Shown one piece after another: positions 10,613 to 20,186 of a stretch of DNA of 64,000 nucleotides. This stretch comes from Agrobacterium larrymoorei (GTDB lineage Bacteria; Pseudomonadota; Alphaproteobacteria; Rhizobiales; Rhizobiaceae): positions 1 to 64,000 of the forward strand of contig NZ_JAAMFB010000019.1 of assembly GCF_013322225.1 (NCBI RefSeq), in the 5' to 3' direction. The translations under genes and the position numbers were made by a program. Below the pieces are notes generated by a model that was not told where the DNA came from, made no database searches, and saw only the letters and a program-made list of their open reading frames with translations. Numbering within the stretch: position 1 is the stretch's first letter; every line of letters begins with the position of its first letter.

Positions 10613-12859
10613 CTAGAGAAAACTTTGCGGATCTATATCCATCTGCACATGAATGGAGCCGCGCTCCTTCGGACCATTCGCCATCACCGCCCGCAGGAAG
10701 GCTTGCATATCCGAATTGCGTTTGCCGTGAACCAGCAGCCGGAAACGGTAACGCCCGCGAATGAGCGCAAGCGGCGCTTCCGCCGGGCCAAGCAGCATGA
10801 TACCGGCTGCTTGTGGTGCTGCGGCGCGCAGGGCACGGGCATGGGCCTCGGCCTCAGCCCGGCTATCTGCCGAGATGATCAGCGAGGCGAGCCGACCGAA
10901 TGGCGGGAGCATCGCCTTTTCCCGCTCGATGATTTCCCGCTCGTAAAATGCGCTGGCATCGCCCGAAACGATGGCCTGCATCACCGGATGCTGCGGCTGG
11001 TAAGTCTGGAGCAGGCCATGGCTTTTGAGACCGGTTCGCCCGGCGCGACCCGTCACCTGCGAAAGTAGCTGGAACGTTCGCTCGGCAGCGCGTGGATCGC
11101 CATTCGCGAGCCCCAGATCGGCATCGACAATACCCACCAGCGTCATGAGCGGGAAGTTATGACCCTTGGCGACGAGCTGCGTGCCTATGACGATATCCGC
11201 CTCGCCCTTCACGATGGCCTCAAGCTCCAGACGCAAGCGCTTTACACCCATGAGATCGGAAGAGAGAACGATAGTGCGCGCTTCGGGGAAATGCTTTTCC
11301 ACTTCCTCGGCAATGCGCTCCACCCCCGGACCACAAGCGGCGAGATGATCGAAGGTGCCGCATTCCGGGCAGTGATCCGGCGTCGGCTGGTTATGACCAC
11401 ATTGATGGCACTGGAGCTGGTTTCGAAACCGATGTTCCACCAGCCAGCTTGAACATTGCGGACACTGGAAGCGATGGCCGCAAACACGGCACAGCGTCAG
11501 CGGTGCATAGCCGCGACGATTGAGGAACAGCAGCGCCTGCTCGCCCTTCTCTATCGTCTTGGCAATGCCGCGCAGAAGAACAGGCGACAGAAAGCCTCCG
11601 CGTTCGGGCGGATGGCGGCGCATGTCGACCAAGTGCAGATCCGGCATCGCGGCATCGCCGAAGCGCGTATGGAGATGAATGGTATTATAGCGACCGGAAT
11701 TTCCGTTCACCTGACTTTCTACCGATGGCGTGGCAGACACCAGCACAATGGGAAAGTCACCGATCCGGGCGCGTACAACCGCCATATCGCGTGCATTATA
11801 ATAGACGCGGTCTTCCTGCTTATAGGCTGGGTCATGCTCTTCATCCACGATGATCAGACCGAGATTGTCGAAGGGGAGAAACAGCGCCGAGCGAGCACCG
11901 GCGACGACGCGTACTTCTCCGGTCACGGTCTGCCGCCAGACTTTTTCGCGCATGCGGGGTGAAAGATCGGAATGCCATTCGGCAGGCTTGGAGCCGAAAC
12001 GATCATGAAAACGATCCAGAAACGCGGCGGTCAGCGCGATTTCCGGCAGGAGTATGAGGACCTGTTTTCCCTGACGCAGCGTTTCAGCCACCGCCTCAAA
12101 ATACACCTCGGTTTTGCCGGAGCCGGTGACGCCATCGATCAGTGAAACCGCAAAGCTACCTTTCCGGACGTCCTCCAGTATTTCAGATGCAGCCTGTTTC
12201 TGCGGACCTTCCAGCCGGGATTCGCTATAGTTCGGGTCCGGCTCCGCCACCACTGGCGGCGCAGGAAGGAAGACGGTTTCAAAAACACCCTGCTTGGTCA
12301 ATCCGTCGATGACGCTGGTGGAAACCCCGGCGGCATGGGCAAGCCCGCTTTTCGTCCAGGCATGGCCTTCTGCTGCAAGATCGATCACCTGTTTGCGCGC
12401 AGGCGTCAGCCGTTCGGGTCGTCCCTCGGTCAACCGCAGACCCTCGATCATCGGCTCCGGATCGAAAGCGGCAGGCGCACGTAGCGCCATGCGCGCCACC
12501 AAGCCGGGCGGCGAAAGCGTGTAGGTGGAAACCCAATCGATAAAGCGGCGCATCTCCTCCCGCAGGGGTGGGCAATCGAAGGTCTTGGTAATCGGTCTCA
12601 GCTTCCTCGGATCGACAGAGCCACCATCGCTTTCGTCCCATACGACCCCGATCACCTGACGGGGCCCGAGCGGCACCTGCACGATCGATCCCGGCTCAAC
12701 CACCATGTGGTCAGGAACGGAATAGCTGTAAGGGCCGGGGGCTGGCATAGGCACGAGCACAGGCACTGCCGTGGAAGGCTCGACAGAGCCAAGCTTGGTG
12801 CGGTCGGACTGCGGCTGATCGAACAGCGCTCCAAACAGATCGGTCGAATCTTTTGCCAT
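10613..12859 (-). CDS. priA: Primosomal replication restart helicase PriA
   Basis: 748 residues. PriA is a 3'-5' superfamily 2 helicase that recognises stalled forks and loads the replicative helicase for restart. Visible here are the N-terminal DNA-binding 3'BD (YSYSVPDHM, VQVPLGPRQVIGVV), Walker A GVTGSGKT (243-250), DEEH box (339-342) and SATPS motif III. Eight zinc-binding cysteines (457, 460, 466, 469, 484, 487, 497, 500) are followed by the VIGTQLVAKGHNFP and QVTGRAGR motifs. It lies beside the atp operon, as in many rhizobia, and diverges from xerC across 134 bp. Confidence 0.97.
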   Translation of the reverse strand: MAKDSTDLFGALFDQPQSDRTKLGSVEPSTAVPVLVPMPAPGPYSYSVPDHMVVEPGSIVQVPLGPRQVIGVVWDESDGGSVDPRKLRPITKTFDCPPLREEMRRFIDWVSTYTLSPPGLVARMALRAPAAFDPEPMIEGLRLTEGRPERLTPARKQVIDLAAEGHAWTKSGLAHAAGVSTSVIDGLTKQGVFETVFLPAPPVVAEPDPNYSESRLEGPQKQAASEILEDVRKGSFAVSLIDGVTGSGKTEVYFEAVAETLRQGKQVLILLPEIALTAAFLDRFHDRFGSKPAEWHSDLSPRMREKVWRQTVTGEVRVVAGARSALFLPFDNLGLIIVDEEHDPAYKQEDRVYYNARDMAVVRARIGDFPIVLVSATPSVESQVNGNSGRYNTIHLHTRFGDAAMPDLHLVDMRRHPPERGGFLSPVLLRGIAKTIEKGEQALLFLNRRGYAPLTLCRVCGHRFQCPQCSSWLVEHRFRNQLQCHQCGHNQPTPDHCPECGTFDHLAACGPGVERIAEEVEKHFPEARTIVLSSDLMGVKRLRLELEAIVKGEADIVIGTQLVAKGHNFPLMTLVGIVDADLGLANGDPRAAERTFQLLSQVTGRAGRTGLKSHGLLQTYQPQHPVMQAIVSGDASAFYEREIIEREKAMLPPFGRLASLIISADSRAEAEAHARALRAAAPQAAGIMLLGPAEAPLALIRGRYRFRLLVHGKRNSDMQAFLRAVMANGPKERGSIHVQMDIDPQSFL

Positions 12860-12993
12860 GATGGAGGCGACATTGCCCTTTTGGAAACGAAAAGGGAACC
12901 TTTAGCGGAGACCGGGGGACCCTGTCACTCGTATTTTAACCAAATGCTGACCGCAAAGATTTACCATGTGCGAGACTGAGATAGGAACACGCC

Positions 12994-13929
12994 TTGGACG
13001 AAATTCTGACCTTTGCCGATCCCGAACTTCTAGGCGAGCGCCAGACATGGCTTGCAGCACTGGACGGCGAGCGTCGTCTTTCGGATAAGACGGTCGAAGC
13101 CTATGAGCGTGATACGCGCCAGTTTCTGATGTTCATGACCGGCTATATCGGCCATCCGGTGCGCATCAAGGATATCGACAAGCTGCGGCCCACCGATTTG
13201 CGGGCATTTCTTGCCTCACGCAGAAAAGAAGGTGCTGGCGCACGCTCGCTTGGGCGGCATCTCGCAGGGCTGCGCTCCTTTCTGCGCTATCTTGAGAAAA
13301 AAAGCATGGTCAATGCCGCAGGCGCGACTGCCATGCGGTCTCCCAAGCAGCCGAAATCGCTGCCGAAACCGCTGACGGACCGGCAGGCGCTCAAGATCAC
13401 CACAGCAAATGCGCAACTGGCGGAAGACCCATGGATCGCGGCCCGCAACGCCGCGGTGCTGGCACTGCTTTATGGCTGCGGCCTTCGTATTTCAGAAGCA
13501 CTTGGCCTCACACCCGCCGACCTTGCCCCGGGCACCCGCAGCCTTCGCGTGACCGGCAAGGGTAACAAGACCCGCCTCGTGCCATTATTGCCCGTGGTAC
13601 TGGAGGCGGTGGAAAATTATCGTAAACTTTGCCCCTATCACCTGCCCGAAAATGAACCACTTTTCCTCGGCGCGAAGGGCGGAACGTTGCAGCCCGCCAT
13701 CATTCAGCGGGAAATGCAAAAGCTGCGCGGCGCTCTCGGCCTGCCGGAAAACGCCACGCCACATGCGTTACGTCATTCCTTCGCAACCCATCTTTTGGCG
13801 GGCGGAGGAGATTTGCGCACCATTCAGGAACTGCTGGGCCATGCCAGTCTTTCCACCACGCAGGTCTATACCGGCGTCGATATGGCAAGGCTTCTGGAGA
13901 TTTACGATAACGCTCATCCAAGAGCTTAA
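12994..13929 (+). CDS. xerC: Site-specific tyrosine recombinase XerC
   Basis: 311 residues. Xer recombinases resolve chromosome dimers at dif. All catalytic residues are present: R165 (GCGLRISEA), K189 (VTGKGNKTR), H257 and R260 (HALRHSFATHLL), H283 (LLGHASLSTTQ) and nucleophile Y292 (VYTGV). The N-terminal SAM-like core-binding domain spans about 15-115. The start is TTG at 12994 with AGGA eight bases upstream; no nearby in-frame ATG keeps the N-terminus. XerC rather than XerD is preferred from the priA neighbourhood, which is inference. Confidence 0.93.
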   Translation: MDEILTFADPELLGERQTWLAALDGERRLSDKTVEAYERDTRQFLMFMTGYIGHPVRIKDIDKLRPTDLRAFLASRRKEGAGARSLGRHLAGLRSFLRYLEKKSMVNAAGATAMRSPKQPKSLPKPLTDRQALKITTANAQLAEDPWIAARNAAVLALLYGCGLRISEALGLTPADLAPGTRSLRVTGKGNKTRLVPLLPVVLEAVENYRKLCPYHLPENEPLFLGAKGGTLQPAIIQREMQKLRGALGLPENATPHALRHSFATHLLAGGGDLRTIQELLGHASLSTTQVYTGVDMARLLEIYDNAHPRA

Positions 13930-14018
13930 ATACGTTAATCAATCGGAAACCATAACCATTAACCGTCCGTGCAAATACCTATCCCTATAAGCGATAAGAA
14001 GGAAACCGAGGTGATTCG

Positions 14019-15113
14019 ATGACCGTTCTTTCGCGGCCGCAGGGCCTGACATCGCTTTTGATGGGCCGTTTGGGCAATGCTCTTTTGTGGCTGCTTGCGT
14101 CCGTACACTTGGCGGCTCTGGTCGTCCTGCTATTGACGCTGTTCACCATGACGGAAGCAAATGCTTCCGAAGATCATGTTACATGCGGCGGCTCGGACAT
14201 TCTGACAGGGATGCAGAAGGCCGATCCGGCGGCTTTCGCAGCAATCGTCGCGGAAGCAAAGAAAATACCGAACGGAACAGGTACTTTCTGGAAGGTCGAG
14301 AAAGACGGTATAGAGCCCTCATGGCTCCTGGGCACCATGCATATCTCCGATCCGCGTGTCCTCGACATGCCCAACGGCGCTGCACAGGCCTTTGCCGCTG
14401 CCAAAACGGTCATCGTCGAATCCGACGAAATCACCAGCGAAAAAAAGGCAGCAGCAGCATTACTTGCAAGGCCCGATCTCACCATGTTTCTCGATGGCAA
14501 GTCGATCACCGACATGCTGCCAATGGACGAGGTCGCGAAGCTTGAACAGGGCCTGAAGGACCGCGGCATTCCGCTCAACGCCGTTTTGAAAATGAAACCG
14601 TGGATACTCTCCAGTTTCGTGGCGCTTCCGGCGTGCGAATTTGCGCGAAAAGCTAACGGCGCAAGTTTTCTCGACATGAAGCTGGCCAATGATGCACTGA
14701 GCAAGGGCAAGAAGCTGGTCGGCCTCGAAACTCTGGTCGAGCAGATGAGCGCTATTTCCGAGCTACCCATGTCCTTTCATGTCCAGTCTCTGATCGAGAT
14801 GCTTCAGCTTGGAGATCGTATGGAGGACATTATGGCGACGATGATAGACCTCTATCTGAAAGGCGAAATCGGCATGATCACGCCGATGATGAAGAGTATC
14901 TCGCCGGAACAGAACGCAGAAGCTCGCGACGGCTACGCCGCCTTCGAAAAAAGGATCATCACGGACCGCAATCACGTTATGGCAGATCGCGCCACGCCCC
15001 ACCTGGAAACGGGAAGCGTGTTCATGGCGGTGGGCGCCCTTCATCTGCCCGGAGAAGAAGGCGTGATCGAGCTTCTGCGTCAAAAAGGCTTCACCCTGAC
15101 CGCCGTGCAATGA
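14019..15113 (+). CDS. TraB/GumN (TIKI-like) family protein, membrane-anchored
   Basis: 364 residues. An N-terminal hydrophobic helix (about 20-45) acts as a signal anchor or signal peptide and places the rest in the periplasm. The TraB/PrgY/GumN/Tiki family signatures are present: GTMH (105-108) near the start of the domain and GALHLPGEEGVIELLRQKGF near the end. Eukaryotic Tiki members are metalloproteases using GxxH motifs; the function of bacterial GumN-like members is mostly unknown. GAGGTGATTCG precedes the ATG. It stands alone between xerC and the BCCT carrier. Confidence 0.85.
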   Translation: MTVLSRPQGLTSLLMGRLGNALLWLLASVHLAALVVLLLTLFTMTEANASEDHVTCGGSDILTGMQKADPAAFAAIVAEAKKIPNGTGTFWKVEKDGIEPSWLLGTMHISDPRVLDMPNGAAQAFAAAKTVIVESDEITSEKKAAAALLARPDLTMFLDGKSITDMLPMDEVAKLEQGLKDRGIPLNAVLKMKPWILSSFVALPACEFARKANGASFLDMKLANDALSKGKKLVGLETLVEQMSAISELPMSFHVQSLIEMLQLGDRMEDIMATMIDLYLKGEIGMITPMMKSISPEQNAEARDGYAAFEKRIITDRNHVMADRATPHLETGSVFMAVGALHLPGEEGVIELLRQKGFTLTAVQ

Positions 15114-15304
15114 TAGGCTTTTTGCTCCTAACCGATTGTAAAATTGGAGATTTCTAAATATAAAAAGTGAATTTCCAAAGCAACTATTTGGCGCGCAATA
15201 CATTCCTTACTCGCGTCGGACTTCTCCGCGCCGTCCGATACGTCGAACGAACCGGAATCCGGAGAGACCGATCATCCATATAGGATAGTTGAGAGGGGAA
15301 TGAC

Positions 15305-17302
15305 ATGACGGAAGAACAGCCACCAGCCGAGGCCAAACCGGTAGGTTTGACCGAAGGCGTCAACAGACCTGTTTTCCTTTGGTCCATATCGCTCACGCTG
15401 CTCTTCGTCATCGCCGGTGTTGTTTCACCCCAAGGCTCTGCGGCGGTTTTCAGCGCGGTTCAATCATGGATCGTTACCGAACTTGGGTGGATCTATCTCA
15501 TCTCCGTCGCGGTCTTCCTTATCTTCATGCTCTACCTTGGCTTTTCGAGCTTTGGTCGCATCAAACTCGGTCCCAACCATTCCGAACCCGATTTCAGCTA
15601 TGGTGCCTGGTTCTCCATGCTCTTTGCCGCGGGCATGGGCATCGGTCTCGTCTTCTTCGGTGTTGCTGAGCCCGTGAAACATTTCACCGCGCCGCCCGAG
15701 GGGGACCCCGCCACCATAGCAGCTGCCAGAACCGCCATGGAAATCAGTTATTTCCACTGGGGTCTCCATGCCTGGGCGGTCTATGCCGTGATCGGCCTTT
15801 CGCTCGCCTATTTCTCGTTCCGTCACGGCCTGCCACTGACCATGCGCTCGGCCCTATATCCGCTGATTGGTGATCGTATTTACGGCCCTATCGGCAATGC
15901 GGTGGATACGTTTGCCGTGATCGGTACGATCTTCGGTGTCGCGACATCGCTTGGTCTTGGCGTGCTTCAGGTCAATGCCGGGTTCAACCATGTTTTGGGC
16001 TGGCCGATTTCCTTCTGGGTGCAATTGCCGTTGATCGTCATCATCACGGCCATGGCGACCGTTTCCGTGGCGACCGGTCTCGACAAGGGCATCAAGTTCC
16101 TGTCGAATCTCAACATGCTCATGGCCGTGGCGCTCATGCTGTTCGTCTTCGTCATGGGGCCGACGACCTTCTTGATGCGGGCTTTCGTGCAGAACCTCGG
16201 TGCTTATCTCGATCATTTCGTCTTTCGGACGTTCTACATGTATGCCTATTCGCCGGACAAAGGACCGAGCGAGTGGCTGGGCGACTGGACACTGTTCTAC
16301 TGGGGTTGGTGGATCGCATGGTCGCCATTTGTGGGCATGTTCATCGCTCGCATTTCCCGTGGCCGCACCATACGCGAATTCATCGCCGGTGTCCTTCTCG
16401 TGCCTGCCGGTTTCAGCTTCGCATGGATGACAGTCTTCGGCGATACCGCGCTTTCGCTGCACCTTACAGGCGCAACGACCGCAGTATCCGATGCCGTGGC
16501 AAAGGATGTGACGCTGGCACTCTTCGTGCTTCTGGAACAGTTTCCTTTCGGCCTCTACGTGTCGTGGTTCGCCATGGCGCTGATCGTTTTCTTCTTCGTC
16601 ACTGGCGCGGATTCGTCTGCCCTCGTCATCGATACGCTGACATCCGGCGGCCGTGAGGACGGTCCTGTGGCACGCCGTGTCTTCTGGGCAATCATCTCGG
16701 GTGTCATCGGTGCGATCCTGCTTTACGCCGGTGGGCTGGATGCGCTTCAGACCGCGTCAATCGCCGGAGCGCTTCCCTTCACATTCGTAATGCTGTTGAT
16801 GTGCTGGGGACTTTGGAAGGGCCTGCAACGTGAAGGCGTTCGTCAGAACGCGCTTGTCCAGAGCCTGCGTCCTCGCCAATCCGCAAACTGGCAGAGACAG
16901 TTGCAGGGCATTCTTAACCACCCAACCAAGGCTGAAGGCGATCGCTTCATGCAGGAAACGGCGACCGAAGCCCTTCGTGCGGTAGCGGTGGAACTGGAAA
17001 AGCGCTCGTTGGTATCCGAACTCACCGAAGAGCCGACGCGGCTGAAGCTGACGGTAGCCCCCGGTGAAACAGAGGAGTTCGTCTACGGTATCCGCATGCG
17101 CCGGTACGAGACGCCGGGCTACAGCTTCTTCGAAAGCCAGAGCAACCGTAGACGTGCCGATTACTATTATCGCGCCGAGGTGTTCCTGTCAGACGGCGGG
17201 CAGGACTACGACGTAATGGGCTTCTCGAAGGAAGAACTCATTCAGGACGTGCTGTCACAATACGACCGGCACTTCCAGTATCTTCACGCCATTCGCGCCT
17301 GA
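15305..17302 (+). CDS. BCCT-family choline/betaine-type transporter, BetT-like
   Basis: 665 residues with about 12 TM helices (first near 23). BCCT carriers take up quaternary ammonium compounds with sodium or protons. The tryptophan-rich BCCT signature is at about 324-356 (FYWGWWIAWSPFVGMFIARIS-type), with an AAGMGIGLVFFGVAEP segment earlier. A long C-terminal cytoplasmic tail (about 540-665), ending GGQDYDVMGFSKEELIQDVL and YDRHFQYL, is like that of E. coli BetT and may serve osmotic regulation. AGAGGGGAATGAC precedes the ATG. Choline is the best guess for substrate, not proven by sequence. Confidence 0.9.
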   Translation: MTEEQPPAEAKPVGLTEGVNRPVFLWSISLTLLFVIAGVVSPQGSAAVFSAVQSWIVTELGWIYLISVAVFLIFMLYLGFSSFGRIKLGPNHSEPDFSYGAWFSMLFAAGMGIGLVFFGVAEPVKHFTAPPEGDPATIAAARTAMEISYFHWGLHAWAVYAVIGLSLAYFSFRHGLPLTMRSALYPLIGDRIYGPIGNAVDTFAVIGTIFGVATSLGLGVLQVNAGFNHVLGWPISFWVQLPLIVIITAMATVSVATGLDKGIKFLSNLNMLMAVALMLFVFVMGPTTFLMRAFVQNLGAYLDHFVFRTFYMYAYSPDKGPSEWLGDWTLFYWGWWIAWSPFVGMFIARISRGRTIREFIAGVLLVPAGFSFAWMTVFGDTALSLHLTGATTAVSDAVAKDVTLALFVLLEQFPFGLYVSWFAMALIVFFFVTGADSSALVIDTLTSGGREDGPVARRVFWAIISGVIGAILLYAGGLDALQTASIAGALPFTFVMLLMCWGLWKGLQREGVRQNALVQSLRPRQSANWQRQLQGILNHPTKAEGDRFMQETATEALRAVAVELEKRSLVSELTEEPTRLKLTVAPGETEEFVYGIRMRRYETPGYSFFESQSNRRRADYYYRAEVFLSDGGQDYDVMGFSKEELIQDVLSQYDRHFQYLHAIRA

Positions 17303-17310
17303 TCGATTAC

Positions 17311-17344
17311 AGGACAAAGCACGTCTTCGGAGGTGCTTTGTCCT
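17311..17344 (+). terminator. Strong hairpin after the BCCT gene
   Basis: AGGACAAAGCAC (17311-17322) is a perfect complement of GTGCTTTGTCCT (17333-17344) around a ten-base loop. It lies 9 bp after the BCCT stop and 8 bp from the convergent cytochrome b561 stop, so it may serve both. It lacks a clean U-tract, so it may be a transcript-end stabiliser rather than a classical terminator. Confidence 0.65.
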
Positions 17345-17351
17345 GATCCCA

Positions 17352-17846
17352 TCAAGCCATACGGCGCAAAAGCCCCGTCCGCCAGTAGAACTGGTGAACG
17401 AGTACGCCGACGATATGCAACAGGATCAACGTCCAGAGAAGCAGTTTGAGCGGTCCACCGTGCAGCTCTCCAGCGGTTTCGTTTTCGAAGTAATATTTTC
17501 CGATGCCTGTGAAAGGCATGAGGATGAAGATTGCGTAGAAGGCCCAATGGGTGACCTTGGCGACGAGTTTGGCCAGCGGCGGCTCTCCGGGAGGTGCCGC
17601 GGGTACGCCTTGGACGAGACGAAGACAGAGCCGGATAAGACAGAGCACCAGAATTGCGATACCCACATAGGCGTGGATATTGGCGGAAGAGACATCCTCC
17701 GGCGTCACCGGTTGGCCTCGGCGAATGAGCCGGTTCCAGTGCTCCATGCCATCTGAAAAGACGAGATTGAACAGAATGAGGAGCGCCATGGTCCAATGGA
17801 GCGCCTTTTGTGGAATGCTGTAGCCAGTGATCGAAGCTGAACCCAT
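17352..17846 (-). CDS. Cytochrome b561, CybB-like di-haem membrane protein
   Basis: 164 residues with four TM helices. Haem-ligand histidines are placed as in prokaryotic b561 proteins: ALHWTMALL in helix 1, NIHAYVG in helix 2, and LHIVGVLVHQFYWR in helix 4. The segment HWAFYAIFILMPFTGIGKYYF also matches the family. Such proteins pass electrons between the quinone pool and periplasmic or superoxide acceptors. It is slightly short for the family. The gene is monocistronic, convergent with the BCCT gene. Confidence 0.9.
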   Translation of the reverse strand: MGSASITGYSIPQKALHWTMALLILFNLVFSDGMEHWNRLIRRGQPVTPEDVSSANIHAYVGIAILVLCLIRLCLRLVQGVPAAPPGEPPLAKLVAKVTHWAFYAIFILMPFTGIGKYYFENETAGELHGGPLKLLLWTLILLHIVGVLVHQFYWRTGLLRRMA

Positions 17847-17887
17847 AAGACGATCCTCATATTAGAGCGGTTCAAGACTTCATAATA

Positions 17888-17920
17888 AAAGCCGCATCAA
17901 GAAGAACAAGATGCGGCTTT
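17888..17920 (-). terminator. Rho-independent terminator after lpdA
   Basis: AAAGCCGCATC (17888-17898) and GATGCGGCTTT (17910-17920) form an 11-bp stem. On the minus strand it continues into TTTTATTATG, a suitable U-tract. It lies 50 bp beyond the lpdA stop. Confidence 0.85.
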
Positions 17921-17970
17921 CTGGCTTACCAAAATATAATGTTCGGCTCTGCTCTAGCCGGTACGTCCGA

Positions 17971-19377
17971 TTACATGTGGATCGGCTTGAAGAAGGTTGC
18001 GAGCGCTGCTTCCTTCACGGCTTCCGACATCGTCGGGTGCGCGTGGCAGGTACGACCGAGATCTTCGGAAGAACCGCTGAATTCCATCAGAACGGCGATT
18101 TCGTGGATCATCTCGCCAGCGCCGAAGCCGACGATATGGCCGCCAAGTACGCGGTCGGTTTCCTTGTCGGCAAGGATCTTCACGAAACCGTCCGTCACCT
18201 GCATCGCACGTGCGCGACCGTTTGCCGTGAACGGGAACTTGCCAACCTTGTAGGCGACGCCTGCCGCTTTCAGCTCCTCTTCCGTCTTTCCGACGGATGC
18301 GATTTCCGGCTGGGAGTAGACCACACCCGGAATGACATCGTAATTCACGTGGCCGTGCTGGCCAGCGAGAATTTCCGCCAGTGCGACGCCCTCATCTTCT
18401 GCCTTGTGCGCCAGCATCGGACCCTTCACCACGTCGCCGATGGCGTAGATGCCAGCAACATTGGTCTTGAAGTGACCGTCGATTTCGACGCGACCACGGC
18501 TGTCCAGCGCAACGCCCGCTTCGGCAAGGCCGAGACCTTCGGTGTACGGCTTGCGGCCTGTGGAGATCAGAACGACATCGGCTTCCAGCGTTTCAGCAGC
18601 ACCGCCCTTAATCGGCTCAAACACGACCTTTGCGCCGGTGGCACCCTTTTCAACCGCGGTCACCTTCGCGCCGAGCTTGAAATCAATGCCCTGCTTGGCG
18701 AACAGGCGCTGGGCCTGCTTTGATACTTCACCGTCCATGCCACCGAGGATGGTGTCGAGATATTCAACGACAGTGACCTTTGCGCCAAGGCGCTGCCAGA
18801 CGGAGCCTAGCTCAAGACCGATCACACCACCGCCGACAACGATCAGCTTTTCCGGAACCTTGGACAGCGCAATCGCGCCGGTGGAGGAAACGATGACCTG
18901 CTCATCGATCTCGACCTGGACGCCTGGAATGCCCGCGACATCAGAGCCCGTAGCAATAACGATGTTCTTCGCTTCAATTTCCTGAACTTCGCCCTTGTCG
19001 TTGGTGACGGAGACCTTGCCGGCAGATACGACCTTGCCGGTGCCCTGGAAAGCATCGATCTTGTTCTTCTTGAACAGGAAGCCAACGCCATCGACGTTAG
19101 CCTTCACTACGCCGTCCTTATGGCCCATCATCTTTTCGAGGTTGAGCTTCGGTGCAGACACTTCGATGCCGAGACTGTCAACGCCATGCGAAACATGCGC
19201 AAACACTTCAGAAGCGTGCAGCAAAGCCTTGGAAGGAATGCAGCCGACGTTGAGGCACGTACCGCCATACGTGGCGCGTTTTTCGATAACAGCGACCTTG
19301 AGGCCGAGCTGCGCTGCCTTGACTGCGCAAACATAACCACCGGGGCCGGTTCCGATAACAACTACATCATAAGCCAT
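17971..19377 (-). CDS. lpdA: Dihydrolipoyl dehydrogenase (E3)
   Basis: 468 residues. E3 reoxidises the dihydrolipoyl groups of 2-oxoacid dehydrogenase complexes with NAD+. Visible are the FAD site GTGPGGYVCAVKAAQLG (9-25), redox-active disulfide C41-LNVG-C46, NAD-binding GGGVIGLELGSVWQRLG, the second FAD motif YAIGDV, and the active-site HAHPTMSEA near the C-terminus. AAGGAAATCAA precedes the ATG. It is downstream of sucB but separated by MAPEG, LysE and SDR genes. It presumably serves the SucAB complex encoded upstream on the same strand. Confidence 0.98.
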   Translation of the reverse strand: MAYDVVVIGTGPGGYVCAVKAAQLGLKVAVIEKRATYGGTCLNVGCIPSKALLHASEVFAHVSHGVDSLGIEVSAPKLNLEKMMGHKDGVVKANVDGVGFLFKKNKIDAFQGTGKVVSAGKVSVTNDKGEVQEIEAKNIVIATGSDVAGIPGVQVEIDEQVIVSSTGAIALSKVPEKLIVVGGGVIGLELGSVWQRLGAKVTVVEYLDTILGGMDGEVSKQAQRLFAKQGIDFKLGAKVTAVEKGATGAKVVFEPIKGGAAETLEADVVLISTGRKPYTEGLGLAEAGVALDSRGRVEIDGHFKTNVAGIYAIGDVVKGPMLAHKAEDEGVALAEILAGQHGHVNYDVIPGVVYSQPEIASVGKTEEELKAAGVAYKVGKFPFTANGRARAMQVTDGFVKILADKETDRVLGGHIVGFGAGEMIHEIAVLMEFSGSSEDLGRTCHAHPTMSEAVKEAALATFFKPIHM

Positions 19378-19400
19378 TTGATTTCCTTCATTGTTGGCGG

Positions 19401-20153
19401 CTACCTGCCGCCGCTCACATTCAATATTGCGCCCGTGACATAGGATGCTTCAGGCGAAAGGAGATAAAGAACCGCGTCAGCGATTTCTTCTGCTGTACCG
19501 GGGCGTTGCATCGGCACCTGCGGCGCTAAATCCCTGGCACGATTCGGCAAGCCGCCCGAGGCGTGAATATCGGTATCGATGATACCGGGCCGGACAGCGT
19601 TGACGCGAACGCCTTCGGTGGCAACTTCACGGGAGAGGCCAATGGTAAAAGTGTCGACCGCCCCTTTGGAAGCGGCGTAATCTACATATTGACCAGCACT
19701 GCCGAGGACCGACGCGACCGACGAGATATTGACGATGGACCCGCCCTGCCCGCCATGTCTGGTGGACATGCGCTTGACCGCTTCGGAAGCGCACCGGATC
19801 TTGCCGATCACGTTGATCGCAAACATCCGGTCCAACCGCTCACGCGAAAATTCATCGACCCGAGCCGTCTGATCGACAACGCCTGCATTATTGACCAGTC
19901 CTTCAATTCGTCCGAACATATTGTCGACGGTGGCGAAAATCGAGCCGATACCGTCTTCGGTGCCAGTATCGCCTTGCACGATGCGGGCAATACCGCCGCT
20001 ATGGGAAATCTCGTCGGCAATAGCCTGCGCAGCGCCTTCATTTACAGCGTAGTTGATAAGAACGCGCCACCCGCGCTTAGCCGCGAGCCGCGAGACCGCA
20101 GCGCCGATTCCACGGCTACCACCCGTTACGAGGAGTACCGGTCCCTCTGTCAT
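19401..20153 (-). CDS. SDR-family NAD(P)-dependent oxidoreductase
   Basis: 250 residues, classical short-chain dehydrogenase. Cofactor motif TGGSRGIG (10-17), NNAG (NNAGVVDQTA), active-site serine in NISSVAS and YxxxK in YAASKGA, with the PGIIDTDIHA segment after it. The C-terminal ASYVTGAILNVSGGR is typical of FabG-like enzymes. The substrate is unknown. It is 23 bp upstream of lpdA on the same strand and may be co-transcribed with it. Confidence 0.88.
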   Translation of the reverse strand: MTEGPVLLVTGGSRGIGAAVSRLAAKRGWRVLINYAVNEGAAQAIADEISHSGGIARIVQGDTGTEDGIGSIFATVDNMFGRIEGLVNNAGVVDQTARVDEFSRERLDRMFAINVIGKIRCASEAVKRMSTRHGGQGGSIVNISSVASVLGSAGQYVDYAASKGAVDTFTIGLSREVATEGVRVNAVRPGIIDTDIHASGGLPNRARDLAPQVPMQRPGTAEEIADAVLYLLSPEASYVTGAILNVSGGR

Positions 20154-20186
20154 GCGCCAAGTCTCTTCGACAGAACCAACCGCATA